Positions 1 through 9,408 of a DNA stretch of 64,000 nucleotides are shown piece by piece. The notes beneath the pieces are model-generated. The model did no database searches, was not told the DNA's origin, and was given only the letters and a program-made list of their open reading frames with translations. The DNA comes from Terriglobus roseus (GTDB taxonomy: Bacteria > Acidobacteriota > Terriglobia > Terriglobales > Acidobacteriaceae). The position numbers were made by a program, and so were the translations under genes. Positions within the stretch are counted from its first letter, which is position 1, and the number at the start of each line of letters is the position of its first letter. The stretch is from NCBI RefSeq assembly GCF_900102185.1, contig NZ_LT629690.1, forward strand, positions 2,232,001 through 2,296,000, in the 5' to 3' direction.

Positions 1-1
1 G

Positions 2-643
2 TACATGCAGTCGTTCCAGACGGCTCTGGAAGAGCGCAACTTCCACGTGCTGGATCTGCTCATCGGGCTGACACAGCAGATGGTGGAAGGCGAGCTTCTG
101 CAGATCCAAAAGCTGGGCCACCTGATCAACGAAGAAGAGTACTTCGACCTGATCTTCCGCAAGACCGCGATGCTGTTCAAGGTGAGCATGCAGCTTGGCG
201 CTGCTCTCTCCGGAGCCAGTGACGAAGTAGAGCAGCAGCTTGGCGAATACGGCCGTAACCTTGGTCTGGCCTTCCAGATTGTCGATGACGTACTCGATAT
301 CACCGGTGAAGAATCCACCATCGGCAAGCCCGCCGCCAGCGACCTGCGTGAAGGCAAGGCTACACTCGCCGTGATTCATGCGCTGGAACGTGGCACAGGC
401 GCCGAACGCGAAGCCATCCGCACCGTGTTGGCCGATCGCAACTTCAGCCGCGTGAAGCACGCTACGATTCTGGAAATCCTGAAGCACCACGGATCACTGG
501 AATACGCAATGGATGCAGCCCGCGCTTATGCGGAAGCAGCTCGCCAGTCCATCGTCGATCTCCCTGCTGCGAACAGTGAAGCCGCCAAGGCGTTACGCGC
601 ATTGCAATGGGTCCCCGGCTACGTAACCGACCGCGACCGCTAA
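2..643 (+). CDS. Polyprenyl diphosphate synthase, C-terminal part (gene starts before the window)
   Basis: This is the C-terminal 213 residues of a trans-isoprenyl diphosphate synthase. Such enzymes chain-elongate farnesyl diphosphate with isopentenyl diphosphate to make the side chain of quinones. The frame is open to the left window edge, so the first Asp-rich motif is missing. The second Asp-rich motif is visible as FQIVDDVLDI, followed by the GKPAASDLREGKATL segment with the conserved Gly-Lys pairs that bind diphosphate. The helical C-terminus (YAMDAARAYAEAARQSI) is also typical. Octaprenyl or heptaprenyl specificity cannot be read from this part. The gene ends at a bidirectional hairpin shared with the convergent GH28 gene. 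Confidence 0.9.
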   Translation, partial: YMQSFQTALEERNFHVLDLLIGLTQQMVEGELLQIQKLGHLINEEEYFDLIFRKTAMLFKVSMQLGAALSGASDEVEQQLGEYGRNLGLAFQIVDDVLDITGEESTIGKPAASDLREGKATLAVIHALERGTGAEREAIRTVLADRNFSRVKHATILEILKHHGSLEYAMDAARAYAEAARQSIVDLPAANSEAAKALRALQWVPGYVTDRDR

Positions 644-663
644 AACGAAAACTCCCCAAAACT

Positions 664-696
664 AAAGGGTGTGCGAAGCTGTTTCGCACACCCTTT
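664..696. terminator. Bidirectional intrinsic terminator between convergent genes
   Basis: A perfect 14-bp stem (664-677 pairing with 683-696) closes a 5-base loop. It begins with AAA and ends with TTT, so it has an A/T flank on both strands. It lies between the stop of the prenyl synthase gene and the stop of the GH28 gene, so it can end transcription from both sides. Confidence 0.85.
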
Positions 697-701
697 GTTC
701 T

Positions 702-2333
702 TTACAGAGTCTTGCCGCTAGCGTCAGCAAACACCGCATCCTTCGCCGCTCTGCTCCAGCCCACGCGCACATCCTTAGCGTGACGGAAGTCGAAGGCGCT
801 GGGCGTGGTGGGTGCGGTAATCGCGAAGAAGTCGGCCCTGTTCACCTCTTCCAACACAAAGGACGGACGTGCATCTGCCTTCACAGGCGCAATCTCTACA
901 TGGCTCAGTTCCACGTTGTGGACGTGGCGCAGGAAGAAGCCCTGCGCAGGCATGGGGCCGAACATCTCGGGATCGGGATACTTTGCGATCTCTTCGGGTG
1001 GAACCAGCTTTGCCTTATCGGCGGTAGCACCGCCCTGATGCTGCATGTAGAAGTTGCTGATCTTCATATCGCGGATGGGAAAGTCCGGAATCCCCGAGAG
1101 AATGTTGCACAGATTCGACGTTGAGTTGTAGCTGGTGATGTTGTTCACCACAATGCGCTGCAGCGTGCCTGGCTTTGTCTCCGGCTTTGGCCCGCGTAGA
1201 CGTGCTCCCAAACGGAAGAAGAGTGGGCCGGCAAACAGATCGCGCATGGTGATGTTGGAGATAGCAATGTCTTCACACAACGCGCCGTCTTCGCTCTCAA
1301 GGCAAAGACTATGGCAACCGTCAAAAACACAGTTGGAGATGGTGATGTTCTTGAACCCACCGTTGGATTCGGTGCCACACTTGATGCGTCCGGTGCGATA
1401 GGTCTGAGGAGCATCTGCCGCGAAGTGTTTGTAGGTGCCATCCAGCACCGTTCCCAGCATGTAATCGCCAGTCACTGTGCAGCCAGTGATTGTGACGTTC
1501 TCCGTTGCGCGCGCGTAGCCCAACGCATAACTCGACTTCGGGCAGATGCCGTCATCCCACGGCGAATTCACTGTGCAGTTGGAGACGTGCACATTCTTAC
1601 AGCAATCGATGTCGATGCCATCGCGATCGGTGTCGATCAGCAAACCATCAATGACCAGATTGTCGACGCCTGTGAGCAGGAACCCGAAGTGGCCGCCCTT
1701 CAACAGACGAAACTCGCGAAAGGTGACATTGCGGCAGTTCTTCATCGCAATAGCCTTGTTGCCCACGCCCGCCTGCTCCGCTTTGTAAATCGGATAATCG
1801 CCACGAGCAGCGCGTGTTGCGCCGAAGGACAGCCCCTTGCCATAAATCAAACCAGGGCCGGTGATGGAGACATTCTCAATACCCTCGCCCCAGATCAACG
1901 AGTTGTGCCAGTGGTTGTGGCCGTAATCCTGGAACGGTTCAATCGCCGGATTCTGTGGCTCTGCAGCGTCATACGTGCCACCCATCTGTCCCGTAGTCTC
2001 ACCAGGCTTGGGAGATTCCGCTGCAAGAATCACTGCGCCCTGCGACAGGTAAAGATGAACATTGCTCTTCAGTCGGATGGAGAACGTGAGATACGTTCCT
2101 GCCGGGAAAACGACCGTGCCTCCACCAGCCTTATTCGCGGCCTCAATCGCCGCGTTAATGCCATTGGTGTCCAGCTGCTTTCCTGTTCCCATTGCTCCGT
2201 AATTGCGAACATCGAAAACCGTAGGAGTGGATGGCGTGGATGCTCCCGTTACCTGGGCCGAACCAACGGACGGCACAAAGGCGGCAAGAGCAAGCGGCGA
2301 GAATTTCAGAAGGTCGCGACGGGCTGAGTTCAT
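702..2333 (-). CDS. Secreted glycoside hydrolase family 28 (polygalacturonase-like)
   Basis: This is a 543-residue right-handed beta-helix hydrolase of the GH28/pectate-lyase superfamily, expected to cleave galacturonan or rhamnogalacturonan outside the cytoplasm. The N-terminus NSARRDLLKF followed by an Ala-rich stretch is a twin-arginine-like signal, and I chose the ATG at 2333 because of it; the frame is open 58 codons further upstream. Residues about 38-85 match the pectate-lyase superfamily entry (FDVRNYGAMGTGKQLDT). Catalytic-site candidates are DTDRDGIDID (234-243), WDD (259-261) and GRIK (315-318), the GH28 substrate-binding RIK. The usual GHG histidine motif is not obvious, so activity is likely but not certain. 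It lies downstream of aceE but is separated from it by a terminator. Confidence 0.85.
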   Translation of the reverse strand: MNSARRDLLKFSPLALAAFVPSVGSAQVTGASTPSTPTVFDVRNYGAMGTGKQLDTNGINAAIEAANKAGGGTVVFPAGTYLTFSIRLKSNVHLYLSQGAVILAAESPKPGETTGQMGGTYDAAEPQNPAIEPFQDYGHNHWHNSLIWGEGIENVSITGPGLIYGKGLSFGATRAARGDYPIYKAEQAGVGNKAIAMKNCRNVTFREFRLLKGGHFGFLLTGVDNLVIDGLLIDTDRDGIDIDCCKNVHVSNCTVNSPWDDGICPKSSYALGYARATENVTITGCTVTGDYMLGTVLDGTYKHFAADAPQTYRTGRIKCGTESNGGFKNITISNCVFDGCHSLCLESEDGALCEDIAISNITMRDLFAGPLFFRLGARLRGPKPETKPGTLQRIVVNNITSYNSTSNLCNILSGIPDFPIRDMKISNFYMQHQGGATADKAKLVPPEEIAKYPDPEMFGPMPAQGFFLRHVHNVELSHVEIAPVKADARPSFVLEEVNRADFFAITAPTTPSAFDFRHAKDVRVGWSRAAKDAVFADASGKTL

Positions 2334-2392
2334 GGCGAAATGAATCCTATCAAAACGCTTTGATCGTTCCCCATCCAATAGACGCCAAAAGA

Positions 2393-2420
2393 AAAAGCGC
2401 CTGTTATGACAGGCGCTTTT
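2393..2420 (-). terminator. Intrinsic terminator after aceE
   Basis: A 12-bp perfect stem (2393-2404 with 2409-2420) with loop TATG is followed on the minus strand by TTTTC. It lies 23 bases beyond the aceE stop and upstream of the GH28 start, so it should isolate the two genes. Confidence 0.85.
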
Positions 2421-2442
2421 CCTATTTGAGGAGTTGAGAGCT

Positions 2443-5142
2443 CTACTGCTTCGAGGGTTCCGGCGCTTCCGTGTTGATGCCAATCTCTGCGAACGCTTTC
2501 TTCGCATCCTTGGCCTTCAACGCGCCATCGCGAACCAGCTTGGAGATGGTGGCAGCAACAATCGCCTTCGCATCCACTTCAAAGAACTCGCGCAGATGTT
2601 CGCGGTTATCGCTGCGTCCGAAGCCGTCCGTGCCCAGCGTAACCAGACGCTTGCCAAGCCATGGTGACAAGGCATCCGGCATGACCTTCATCCAATCGCT
2701 GGCTGCAATGACCGGTCCCGGCGCATCGCCAAGAGCTTCCACCAGATACGGTGTCTTCTCTGCTTCAAACGGATGCAGGCGGTTCCAACGCTCGATCTCA
2801 AGCGCGTCACGACGAAGCTCGGTGTAGCTCGGTACGCTCCACACATCCGCTTCAATGTTGAACTTGCTGGAGAGAATCTCCTGCGCCTTCAGCACTTCAT
2901 TCAGGATCGTTCCCGAACCGAAGAGCTGCACCGTTGCCTTGCCCTTCAGAGCTGACTTGAAGCGATACAGGCCCTTCAGAATGCCTTCGCGGACGTTGTC
3001 GCCCTGCGGCATTTCCGGGTGAACGTAGTCCTCGTTGTACATGGTGACGTAGTAGAAGATCTGCTCGTCATTCACGTACATGCGCTGCATACCGTCCTGC
3101 AGGATCACAGCCATTTCGTAGGCATAAGCCGGGTCATAGCTGACGCAGGTGGGGATTGTGCTGCTGATCACATGCGAGTGGCCGTCCTGATGCTGCAGAC
3201 CTTCACCCAGCATCGTGGTGCGTCCAGCTGTGCCGCCCATCAGGAAGCCCTTACCGCGCGAATCCGCAAATGCCCACGCCATGTCGCCGATACGCTGGAA
3301 GCCGAACATCGAGTAGTACATGTAGAACGGAACCGACGGCACACCGTAGTTCGCATAGGCTGTTCCGGCAGCGGTGAAGCTGGCCATGGAGCCTGCTTCC
3401 GTAATGCCCTCTTCCAGAATCTGGCCGTCTTTTTCTTCGCGGTACGAAAGCAGCATGTCGCTATCGTGCGGCGTGTACTTCTGGCCTTCGCTGGCGTAGA
3501 TGCCTACCTGCTTCACAGCCGATTCCATGCCGAAGGTACGGCCTTCGTCGGGAACGATGGGAACAACCAGGCGACCGATGTTTTTGTCCTTCATCAGAGC
3601 GCGCAGGATGGCAACAAATACCATCGTGGTGGAAACAGCGCGGCCCTTCGATCCGCCAAGCCATTCCTTATAGAAGTCAACTCCAGGATTCGTGAAGCTG
3701 AAGGGCTTCCATCCGCGCGTAGGAACATAACCACCGAGCTTGGCGCGGTGCTCCTGCAGATACTTCAGCTCCGGCGCCTCATCGCTGGGCTTCCAGGGCT
3801 TGCCTGCTGCAGCCTGCTCGTCAGGAACAGGAATATCGAAGCGCTGCTTGAAGGAGAGAACGCCTTCGTCGGTCAGCTTCTTTTCGTTATGTGCCGCATT
3901 ACGGCCTTCGGTGGATGCAAAGCCATAGCCCTTCACCGTCTTGGCAAGAATGACCGTCGGTCCGCCCTTATGCTCCACGGCACGCTTGTAGGCGTTGTAA
4001 ACCTTCTGCGTATCGTGGCCGCCGCGGTGCAGCTTGGCAAGCTGCTCGTCGGTGTAATCCTTCACAAGCTCAACCAACTGCGGATACTTGCCGAAGAAAT
4101 GCTCGCGGAGATACGCGCCGCCCTTGGCCTTGTACGCCTGGAAGTCGCCGTCGACGCACTCTTCCATACGCTTCAGCAACAGGCCGGTATGGTCGCGCTC
4201 AAACAGTGCATCCCAATCCGAACCCCAGATGCACTTGATGACGTTCCAACCGCAACCGCGGAAGTGGCCTTCCAGTTCATCGATGATGCGCTTGTTGCCG
4301 CGGACAGGACCATCGAGGCGCTGCAGGTTGCAGTTGACGACAAAGATGAGGTTGTCGAGATTCTCGCGGGTAGCCAACGAAATCGCACCGAGCGTATCGA
4401 CTTCATCCGACTCACCATCTCCAACAAATGCCCACACCTTACGGTCGGTATGCGGAATCAGGTTGCGGTTCTCCAAATACTTCATGAAGCGCGCCTGATA
4501 GATCGCGTTCAGCGGGCCAATGCCCATGGATACCGTCGGGAACTGCCAGAAATCCTTCATCAGCCACGGATGCGGATAGCTCGACAGACCAGGGTGATCG
4601 CGCAGTTCGTGGCGGAAGTTAAGCAGATGCTGCTCGCTCAAGCGGCCTTCGAGGAAGGCGCGAGCATAGACACCGGGCGATGCGTGGCCCTGGAAGTAAA
4701 CGAAATCGCCGGGCTGTTCCGTGCCGTCAGCAGCGGTGTACTTCGCATGGAAGAAGTGATTGAAACCAACTTCAAACAGCGTTGCTACCGACGAATACGT
4801 GGAGATGTGGCCGCCAATGCCCGCGTCCTTCTTGTTCTGGCCGTGAACCATCGCCATGGCGTTCCAGCGGATCAGCGATTCCACGCGGCGTTCCATATCG
4901 CGGTCGCCGGGATACGGAATCTCGTCATGCTTGGGGATAGTGTTCTTGTACGGCGTGGTGAGTTCAATGCCGGCGGTAACGCCTGCCTCGCGTGCGCGCT
5001 GACGCAGAGCCGTCATCAGCTCCGCACCCTGCTCTGCGCCTTCGGCGACGATCATCTCGTCAAACGCTTCAATCCACTCTGCAATTTCCTGCTGCCGGTC
5101 GTTCAGGGCGCTTGCCGGGGGCACTGCTACATTGGTCGCCAT
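2443..5142 (-). CDS. aceE: Pyruvate dehydrogenase E1 component, homodimeric type
   Basis: An 899-residue thiamine-diphosphate enzyme that decarboxylates pyruvate and transfers the acetyl group to the lipoyl arm of E2. Its length matches the gamma-proteobacterial homodimeric E1 (about 890). The ThDP/Mg motif GDGESDE followed by the NCNLQRLDG segment lies near residue 240. The N-terminal PYPGDRDMERR and HISTYSS segments and the central GRTFGMES segment are characteristic of AceE. The ATG at 5142 is chosen because GGAG lies 5 bases upstream. Genes for E2 and E3 are not in the window, so the complex is encoded at more than one locus. It is transcribed in the same direction as argJ, with a 128-base gap that may hold its own promoter. 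Confidence 0.95.
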   Translation of the reverse strand: MATNVAVPPASALNDRQQEIAEWIEAFDEMIVAEGAEQGAELMTALRQRAREAGVTAGIELTTPYKNTIPKHDEIPYPGDRDMERRVESLIRWNAMAMVHGQNKKDAGIGGHISTYSSVATLFEVGFNHFFHAKYTAADGTEQPGDFVYFQGHASPGVYARAFLEGRLSEQHLLNFRHELRDHPGLSSYPHPWLMKDFWQFPTVSMGIGPLNAIYQARFMKYLENRNLIPHTDRKVWAFVGDGESDEVDTLGAISLATRENLDNLIFVVNCNLQRLDGPVRGNKRIIDELEGHFRGCGWNVIKCIWGSDWDALFERDHTGLLLKRMEECVDGDFQAYKAKGGAYLREHFFGKYPQLVELVKDYTDEQLAKLHRGGHDTQKVYNAYKRAVEHKGGPTVILAKTVKGYGFASTEGRNAAHNEKKLTDEGVLSFKQRFDIPVPDEQAAAGKPWKPSDEAPELKYLQEHRAKLGGYVPTRGWKPFSFTNPGVDFYKEWLGGSKGRAVSTTMVFVAILRALMKDKNIGRLVVPIVPDEGRTFGMESAVKQVGIYASEGQKYTPHDSDMLLSYREEKDGQILEEGITEAGSMASFTAAGTAYANYGVPSVPFYMYYSMFGFQRIGDMAWAFADSRGKGFLMGGTAGRTTMLGEGLQHQDGHSHVISSTIPTCVSYDPAYAYEMAVILQDGMQRMYVNDEQIFYYVTMYNEDYVHPEMPQGDNVREGILKGLYRFKSALKGKATVQLFGSGTILNEVLKAQEILSSKFNIEADVWSVPSYTELRRDALEIERWNRLHPFEAEKTPYLVEALGDAPGPVIAASDWMKVMPDALSPWLGKRLVTLGTDGFGRSDNREHLREFFEVDAKAIVAATISKLVRDGALKAKDAKKAFAEIGINTEAPEPSKQ

Positions 5143-5270
5143 CGCTGCTCCAGATTCTGTGTCGATACGTGACAGAAGATGCGCGTGCTGAAACGACTCA
5201 GCACGCACATTTCAACCACAGCCATTATAAGTGCGAAGAGGAAAAGGTATAAGCGAAACGAATCGGTCGC

Positions 5271-6494
5271 CTAGGTCGAATAATCCGCGTTGATATGCAC
5301 GTACTCCACCGTCAGGTCGCACGTCAGGAAACGCGAACGGCCCGGCCCGCTGCCAACGCTCACGGCGATGGTGTATTCGCGCTGCTTCATCTTTTCGTGG
5401 ACAACAGCTTCGTCATATCCAGCAGCACGCACACCGCGGTCAAATACTTTCACGCCACCAATCGTCACCGTCGTCTCTTCCGGCGAGAACGGCACGCCGG
5501 CGTAGCCTGCCGCGGCAATGATGCGTCCCCAATTCGGATCGGCGCTGGACCATGCCGTCTTGCAGAGCGGCGAGTGCGCAATGGACTTGGCGATGGTTTT
5601 CGCGTCGGCATCGTTCGCGGTGCCGCTGATTTCCAACGTCACGACGTGCGTCACACCTTCTCCGTCGTCAATGATGGCGTGCGCCAGCTCATTGCAGACG
5701 TGCTGCAGCGCATCACAGAAATCGTCTTGGAAACTGCGCGGCGCATCGCTCCACTTCACACCACTGGCGCCACTCGCCAGCAGCAGAACCGTGTCGTTGG
5801 TGGAGGTGTCACCGTCCACGCTGATGGAGTTGAAGCTGGCTTCCACTCGCCCCTGCAACAGCTCACGCAAAACGGCTGGTTCAGCCGCAATGTCGGTAAA
5901 CAAATAGACCAACATCGTGGCGTGCGGTGGCCCAAGTTGCGGCCCGATCATGCCTGCGCCCTTGCAGCATCCGAAGATGCGCACAGAGGTCTCCGCCGCT
6001 TCCACCGTTGCCTGCGACACCTTCATCTTGGTGTCGGTGGTCATGATCGCGGTGGCAAAAGCCTCTGCAGCAGCATTGCTATGCGCAAGACGCTCCGCCG
6101 CGTGGGGCAGCGCACTTGTCAGCTTTTCTATCGGCAAAGGCACACCGATGATGCCAGTCGAAGAAGGAATGACCTCCTCTGCCGCGCATCCAAATAACTC
6201 CGCAGCCTTGCGGCAGGTTTCTTCTGAAACCGCGATGCCCGGCGCTCCTGTGGCGCAGTTGGCATTGCCTGCGTTCACAACCACGGCCTTCACACAACCC
6301 TGAGTCGCGGCCATATGTTTACGGCCTACCGTTACCGGTGCGGCAACCACCTGATTGTCAGTAAACATGACCGCTGCTGAAGCCATGCGATCCGCCACAG
6401 CCACCGCAACATCAGTGCGGCCGCTAGCTTTTATACCTGCCTTAACAGCCGCCCAGCGAAACCCGCGCGGCAGCTCTTTTCTCAATGATGGCAA
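5271..6494 (-). CDS. argJ: Bifunctional glutamate N-acetyltransferase/amino-acid acetyltransferase
   Basis: A 407-residue ornithine acetyltransferase of arginine synthesis. It moves acetyl groups from N-acetylornithine to glutamate and may also use acetyl-CoA. The precursor self-cleaves before a Thr nucleophile: here Ala192-Thr193 in HATMLVYLFTD. The downstream SVDGDTSTNDTVLL block and the terminal GCDL-like end (LTCDLTVEYVHINADYST) are family hallmarks. The start is TTG at 6494, since an in-frame stop lies directly before it and a purine-rich AGGAAGAAGG stretch lies about 9 bases upstream. It lies 37 bases after the Gfo/Idh/MocA gene on the same strand, so co-transcription is likely. No other arg gene is visible nearby. 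Confidence 0.93.
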   Translation of the reverse strand: MPSLRKELPRGFRWAAVKAGIKASGRTDVAVAVADRMASAAVMFTDNQVVAAPVTVGRKHMAATQGCVKAVVVNAGNANCATGAPGIAVSEETCRKAAELFGCAAEEVIPSSTGIIGVPLPIEKLTSALPHAAERLAHSNAAAEAFATAIMTTDTKMKVSQATVEAAETSVRIFGCCKGAGMIGPQLGPPHATMLVYLFTDIAAEPAVLRELLQGRVEASFNSISVDGDTSTNDTVLLLASGASGVKWSDAPRSFQDDFCDALQHVCNELAHAIIDDGEGVTHVVTLEISGTANDADAKTIAKSIAHSPLCKTAWSSADPNWGRIIAAAGYAGVPFSPEETTVTIGGVKVFDRGVRAAGYDEAVVHEKMKQREYTIAVSVGSGPGRSRFLTCDLTVEYVHINADYST

Positions 6495-6531
6495 CTACTT
6501 ACACCTTCTTCCTGAAACAAATACTTTTGAT

Positions 6532-7629
6532 TTACCAGCCGGTATGATCGACACGGACTGTAGCTCCAACGCGAGCACTTTCGTACGCCAGATCGATCAT
6601 GCGCGCCGTTCGGACAGCGCAACGCGCTGTGACTTCCGGCGCCGCCAATCCCAGCAGCGAGTCCGCCACATTCTGATAGAAACCGCGGTAGTCACCCGGC
6701 AGCGTGGGGATAATCTCCTTCTCCAGCTCGTTCGGCTTCTGTGTGTTCGGGCAGTAGGTCAGAACGCCGTAACGATCCTCCGGCTCCTGTAGCCAGAGTT
6801 CTTCAGCTCCCTGCCGTGGCGGCAGATGGCCGCTAAGAATCGTCGGTTCCTGCGGGTCGAGCCCGTTCTTCACATAGGTGCCACCGGTGCCGTTTAGACG
6901 GTAACGAGGCGCCGGATCGGCGGCCAACACGCTAGTGCCCAGCTTCACGGTGATCTTGCGGTCTTCCCGGCCAGTGTCGAAGACCAGAGTCAGATCAAAG
7001 CCGTCCGGAACCTTACCCACATTGCGGTCGGAACGAATATTCGCCGTCAGCGTGGAGGGACGCCCAAAGAGCGTCAGCGCCTGATCAATCAGGTGCGGCC
7101 CAATGTCATAAAGCTGTCCGCCACCCGCAGTTTCTTCCTCACGCCAGGCATTCGGTTTCGGCTCAGGACGATAGCGGTCAAATCGTGATTCCAGCATGAC
7201 GACACGGCCTACGCGGCCATCGCGAATGATGCCCTGCAGTGTTTGGAAGTCGCCATCCCAGCGCCGATTGTGGAACGGGAACAGAAGGAGCCCCTTCTGA
7301 ATGGCAATCTTCTCCAGTTCCTCAGCCTGCGCGGTGGTGGTGGTCATGGGCTTGTCGCAGACCACGTTCTTACCCGCCAGCAGGGCTTGTTTCGTCATGG
7401 AATAGTGGCTAATGGTGGGTGTTCCCAGCACCACCAGCTCCACATCGCTCTGCAGCAGATCTTCGTAGCTGCGCAGCTGTTCAGCCTGCGGAAAGGCGCG
7501 CTGTGCCTCGTCGCCGGAACGCTGCACAATATAAGCCAGTTCCAATTCAGGAATAGCGTCTACAAAGGGCGCGTGAAAGACACGTCCTGCCAGTCCAAAT
7601 CCCACAACTCCTGTCCGAATGCGCCGCAC
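6532..7629 (-). CDS. Gfo/Idh/MocA family NAD(P)-dependent oxidoreductase
   Basis: A 365-residue sugar or inositol-type dehydrogenase. The N-terminal Rossmann fold has the dinucleotide motif GVVGFGLAGRVFHAPF (residues 7-22). The EKP-like catalytic motif is present as CDKPMTTT near residue 94, and the C-terminal alpha/beta domain holds the conserved YDIGPHLIDQAL segment with its histidine. The start is GTG at 7629, giving the usual short lead into the Rossmann motif; the Shine-Dalgarno is weak. The substrate cannot be told from sequence. It is the first gene of a possible pair with argJ and is divergent from the TolC gene. Confidence 0.88.
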   Translation of the reverse strand: MRRIRTGVVGFGLAGRVFHAPFVDAIPELELAYIVQRSGDEAQRAFPQAEQLRSYEDLLQSDVELVVLGTPTISHYSMTKQALLAGKNVVCDKPMTTTTAQAEELEKIAIQKGLLLFPFHNRRWDGDFQTLQGIIRDGRVGRVVMLESRFDRYRPEPKPNAWREEETAGGGQLYDIGPHLIDQALTLFGRPSTLTANIRSDRNVGKVPDGFDLTLVFDTGREDRKITVKLGTSVLAADPAPRYRLNGTGGTYVKNGLDPQEPTILSGHLPPRQGAEELWLQEPEDRYGVLTYCPNTQKPNELEKEIIPTLPGDYRGFYQNVADSLLGLAAPEVTARCAVRTARMIDLAYESARVGATVRVDHTGW

Positions 7630-7810
7630 TTCTTCCGTTCCCCCTGCCCGCGTCCTGTTCTACCGCGCGAATCAACAGGATAGAACGCCAAGATGAATCG
7701 CGCAGAAAAGAATGTGCACAGAATTTGTGGCACGCAGGCAACATTTTCTGCATCGGGAGATGGGGTTGAGTGCATCTGAAGTAGGAAACCGAAGCATGGC
7801 CGACGCCCGA

Positions 7811-7832
7811 CCACTGACCGGCGAGTCAGTGG
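7811..7832. promoter_or_regulatory. Perfect inverted repeat, candidate TetR-type operator
   Basis: CCACTGAC (7811-7818), a 6-base spacer and GTCAGTGG (7825-7832) form a perfect 8-bp dyad. ACTGAC...GTCAGT half-sites resemble operators of TetR-family repressors, which often control TolC/HlyD-type pumps. It lies 30-40 bases before the likely TolC start, in the 240-bp divergent region. No regulator gene is adjacent. Confidence 0.5.
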
Positions 7833-7870
7833 AGACGAGGAACCGAGCCGCTTGGGTCGCAATGGAGCGT

Positions 7871-9406
7871 ATGACGCAACACGATCGAGCCTCAGGCTTA
7901 CACTGCCTCCCGCGGCGCTGGACACTGTCCGCGGCGGCGGTTCTCTCGCTGATGCTGCCGCTCGGAGCCGTTGCCCAGGCAACGAGCACAGCGCCGGGCA
8001 CCAACGACCACACCGCTAGCGGAGTTTCCACCGTTCAGGGCGCGGAGCAGATTTTCAGCTCTGTCCCACAGGCCGCCGGCAGCACGCAGGTAACACAACA
8101 GGACTTCAAGGGATCACTCATCGATGGCAAGGCCACCGATGGTGTGCTGGATCTGACGCTGGACGATGCAATCCAGCGCGGCTTTCGCACGAACCTGGGC
8201 CTGATCCTGCAAGGTGCACAGACACAGACGGTGAATGGTCAGAAGCTGCAGGCATTGCAAGCTCTTCTACCGACTGTCACCGGCTCGGCTTCCTACACGG
8301 TGGAGCAGGTCAATCTTGCCGCCTATGGTTTGACCTTTCCGGGACTGAACCCGATTATTGGTCCCTTCCAGGTCTTTGACTTCCGCGCGTACCTTTCGCA
8401 GTCGCTGGTGAATGTGAGCAGCATTCAGAAGTACATTGCTGCGAAACATAATTTTCAGGGCGCGAAGCTAACCGCCGAAGACGCACGCAACATGGTGGTG
8501 CTGACCATCGGCAATGCTTACCTTCTCTGCATTGCGGATCAGGCACGCATCGACGCAGCTGTCGCGGAACGTGCGAATGCAAAAGTCTCTCTCGATCAGG
8601 CTACTGCAGCGCATGACGCTGGCACCAGCCCCAAGCTGGATGTACTGCGCGCACGCGTTGACTATCAGAATGCCGATCAGCAGGTTATCCAGACGCAGAA
8701 CAATCTGGAGAAGGACAAGCTGAGCCTGGCTCGCGCCATTGGCCTTCCGCTGGATCAGAAGTTTCGCATTGCCGATGCGGCTCCTTTCTCGGCTGCAACG
8801 CCCACCACGCCAGAACAGGCGTTTGCCGATGCACAGAAGAACCGCAAGGATCTACAGGCATCCGCAGAGCGTGTGAAGGGTGCGCAATCGCAGAAGTCCG
8901 CGGCGAAGGCTGAATATTACCCGACCGTTGACTTTAACGGCGACTTCGGTGACCTGGGCACGACGCCCGCTCACTCGCATGGCACCTACACCGCAACAGG
9001 ACAGGTCTCTGTTCCCGTTTTGCAGATTGCACGTACGCAGGGCGACATTCAGGTGGCGGACGCCAACCTGAAGACCGCGCAGGCTCGCTATTCCGATCAG
9101 GTGCAGCAGATCAACGCGGATGTTCGCGATGCGCTGTTGGACATTGAAGCGGCGGAAAAGCTGGTGGAAGCCACCAAGTCCAACGTGGACCTTGCGAACG
9201 AAGCTCTTAGCGAAGCACAGCAGCGCTTCCGTGCTGGTGTGGCAGATAACCTTGCCGTCTCCGATGCGCAGTCGCAGACCGAACAGGCGAACAACCAGTA
9301 CATTAGCGCGCTGTATCAGCACAACATTGCAAAGCTTTCATTGGCGCGCGCCGTCGGCTACGCCGGAACGAATTACAAACAAGCTCTTCAACTCGGAGGA
9401 AAGTGA
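7871..9406 (+). CDS. TolC-family outer membrane efflux protein
   Basis: An outer-membrane channel protein of about 511 residues. The frame is open from 7712, but the signal peptide points to the ATG at 7871 or 7862: a basic stretch (LPRR), a hydrophobic core (LSAAAVLSLMLPLGA) and VAQ at the cleavage site. The mature part has the two repeated outer-membrane-efflux domains with long amphipathic helices rich in Gln and Ala, such as LDQATAAHDAGTSPKLDVLRA and its second copy EAQQRFRAGVADNLAVSDAQ. These tandem motifs form the TolC alpha-barrel. Its stop overlaps the start region of the HlyD/EmrA gene, so the two are co-translated. No inner-membrane pump follows in this operon. Confidence 0.9.
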   Translation: MTQHDRASGLHCLPRRWTLSAAAVLSLMLPLGAVAQATSTAPGTNDHTASGVSTVQGAEQIFSSVPQAAGSTQVTQQDFKGSLIDGKATDGVLDLTLDDAIQRGFRTNLGLILQGAQTQTVNGQKLQALQALLPTVTGSASYTVEQVNLAAYGLTFPGLNPIIGPFQVFDFRAYLSQSLVNVSSIQKYIAAKHNFQGAKLTAEDARNMVVLTIGNAYLLCIADQARIDAAVAERANAKVSLDQATAAHDAGTSPKLDVLRARVDYQNADQQVIQTQNNLEKDKLSLARAIGLPLDQKFRIADAAPFSAATPTTPEQAFADAQKNRKDLQASAERVKGAQSQKSAAKAEYYPTVDFNGDFGDLGTTPAHSHGTYTATGQVSVPVLQIARTQGDIQVADANLKTAQARYSDQVQQINADVRDALLDIEAAEKLVEATKSNVDLANEALSEAQQRFRAGVADNLAVSDAQSQTEQANNQYISALYQHNIAKLSLARAVGYAGTNYKQALQLGGK

Positions 9407-9408
9407 TC

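Noticed and set aside
1311-2327. 338-codon open frame opposite the GH28 gene
   Set aside because: Antisense shadow; the GH28 motifs on the other strand are convincing.
3019-5172. 717-codon open frame on the plus strand opposite aceE
   Set aside because: It is the mirror of a clearly conserved enzyme gene in GC-rich sequence, and its translation has no domains.
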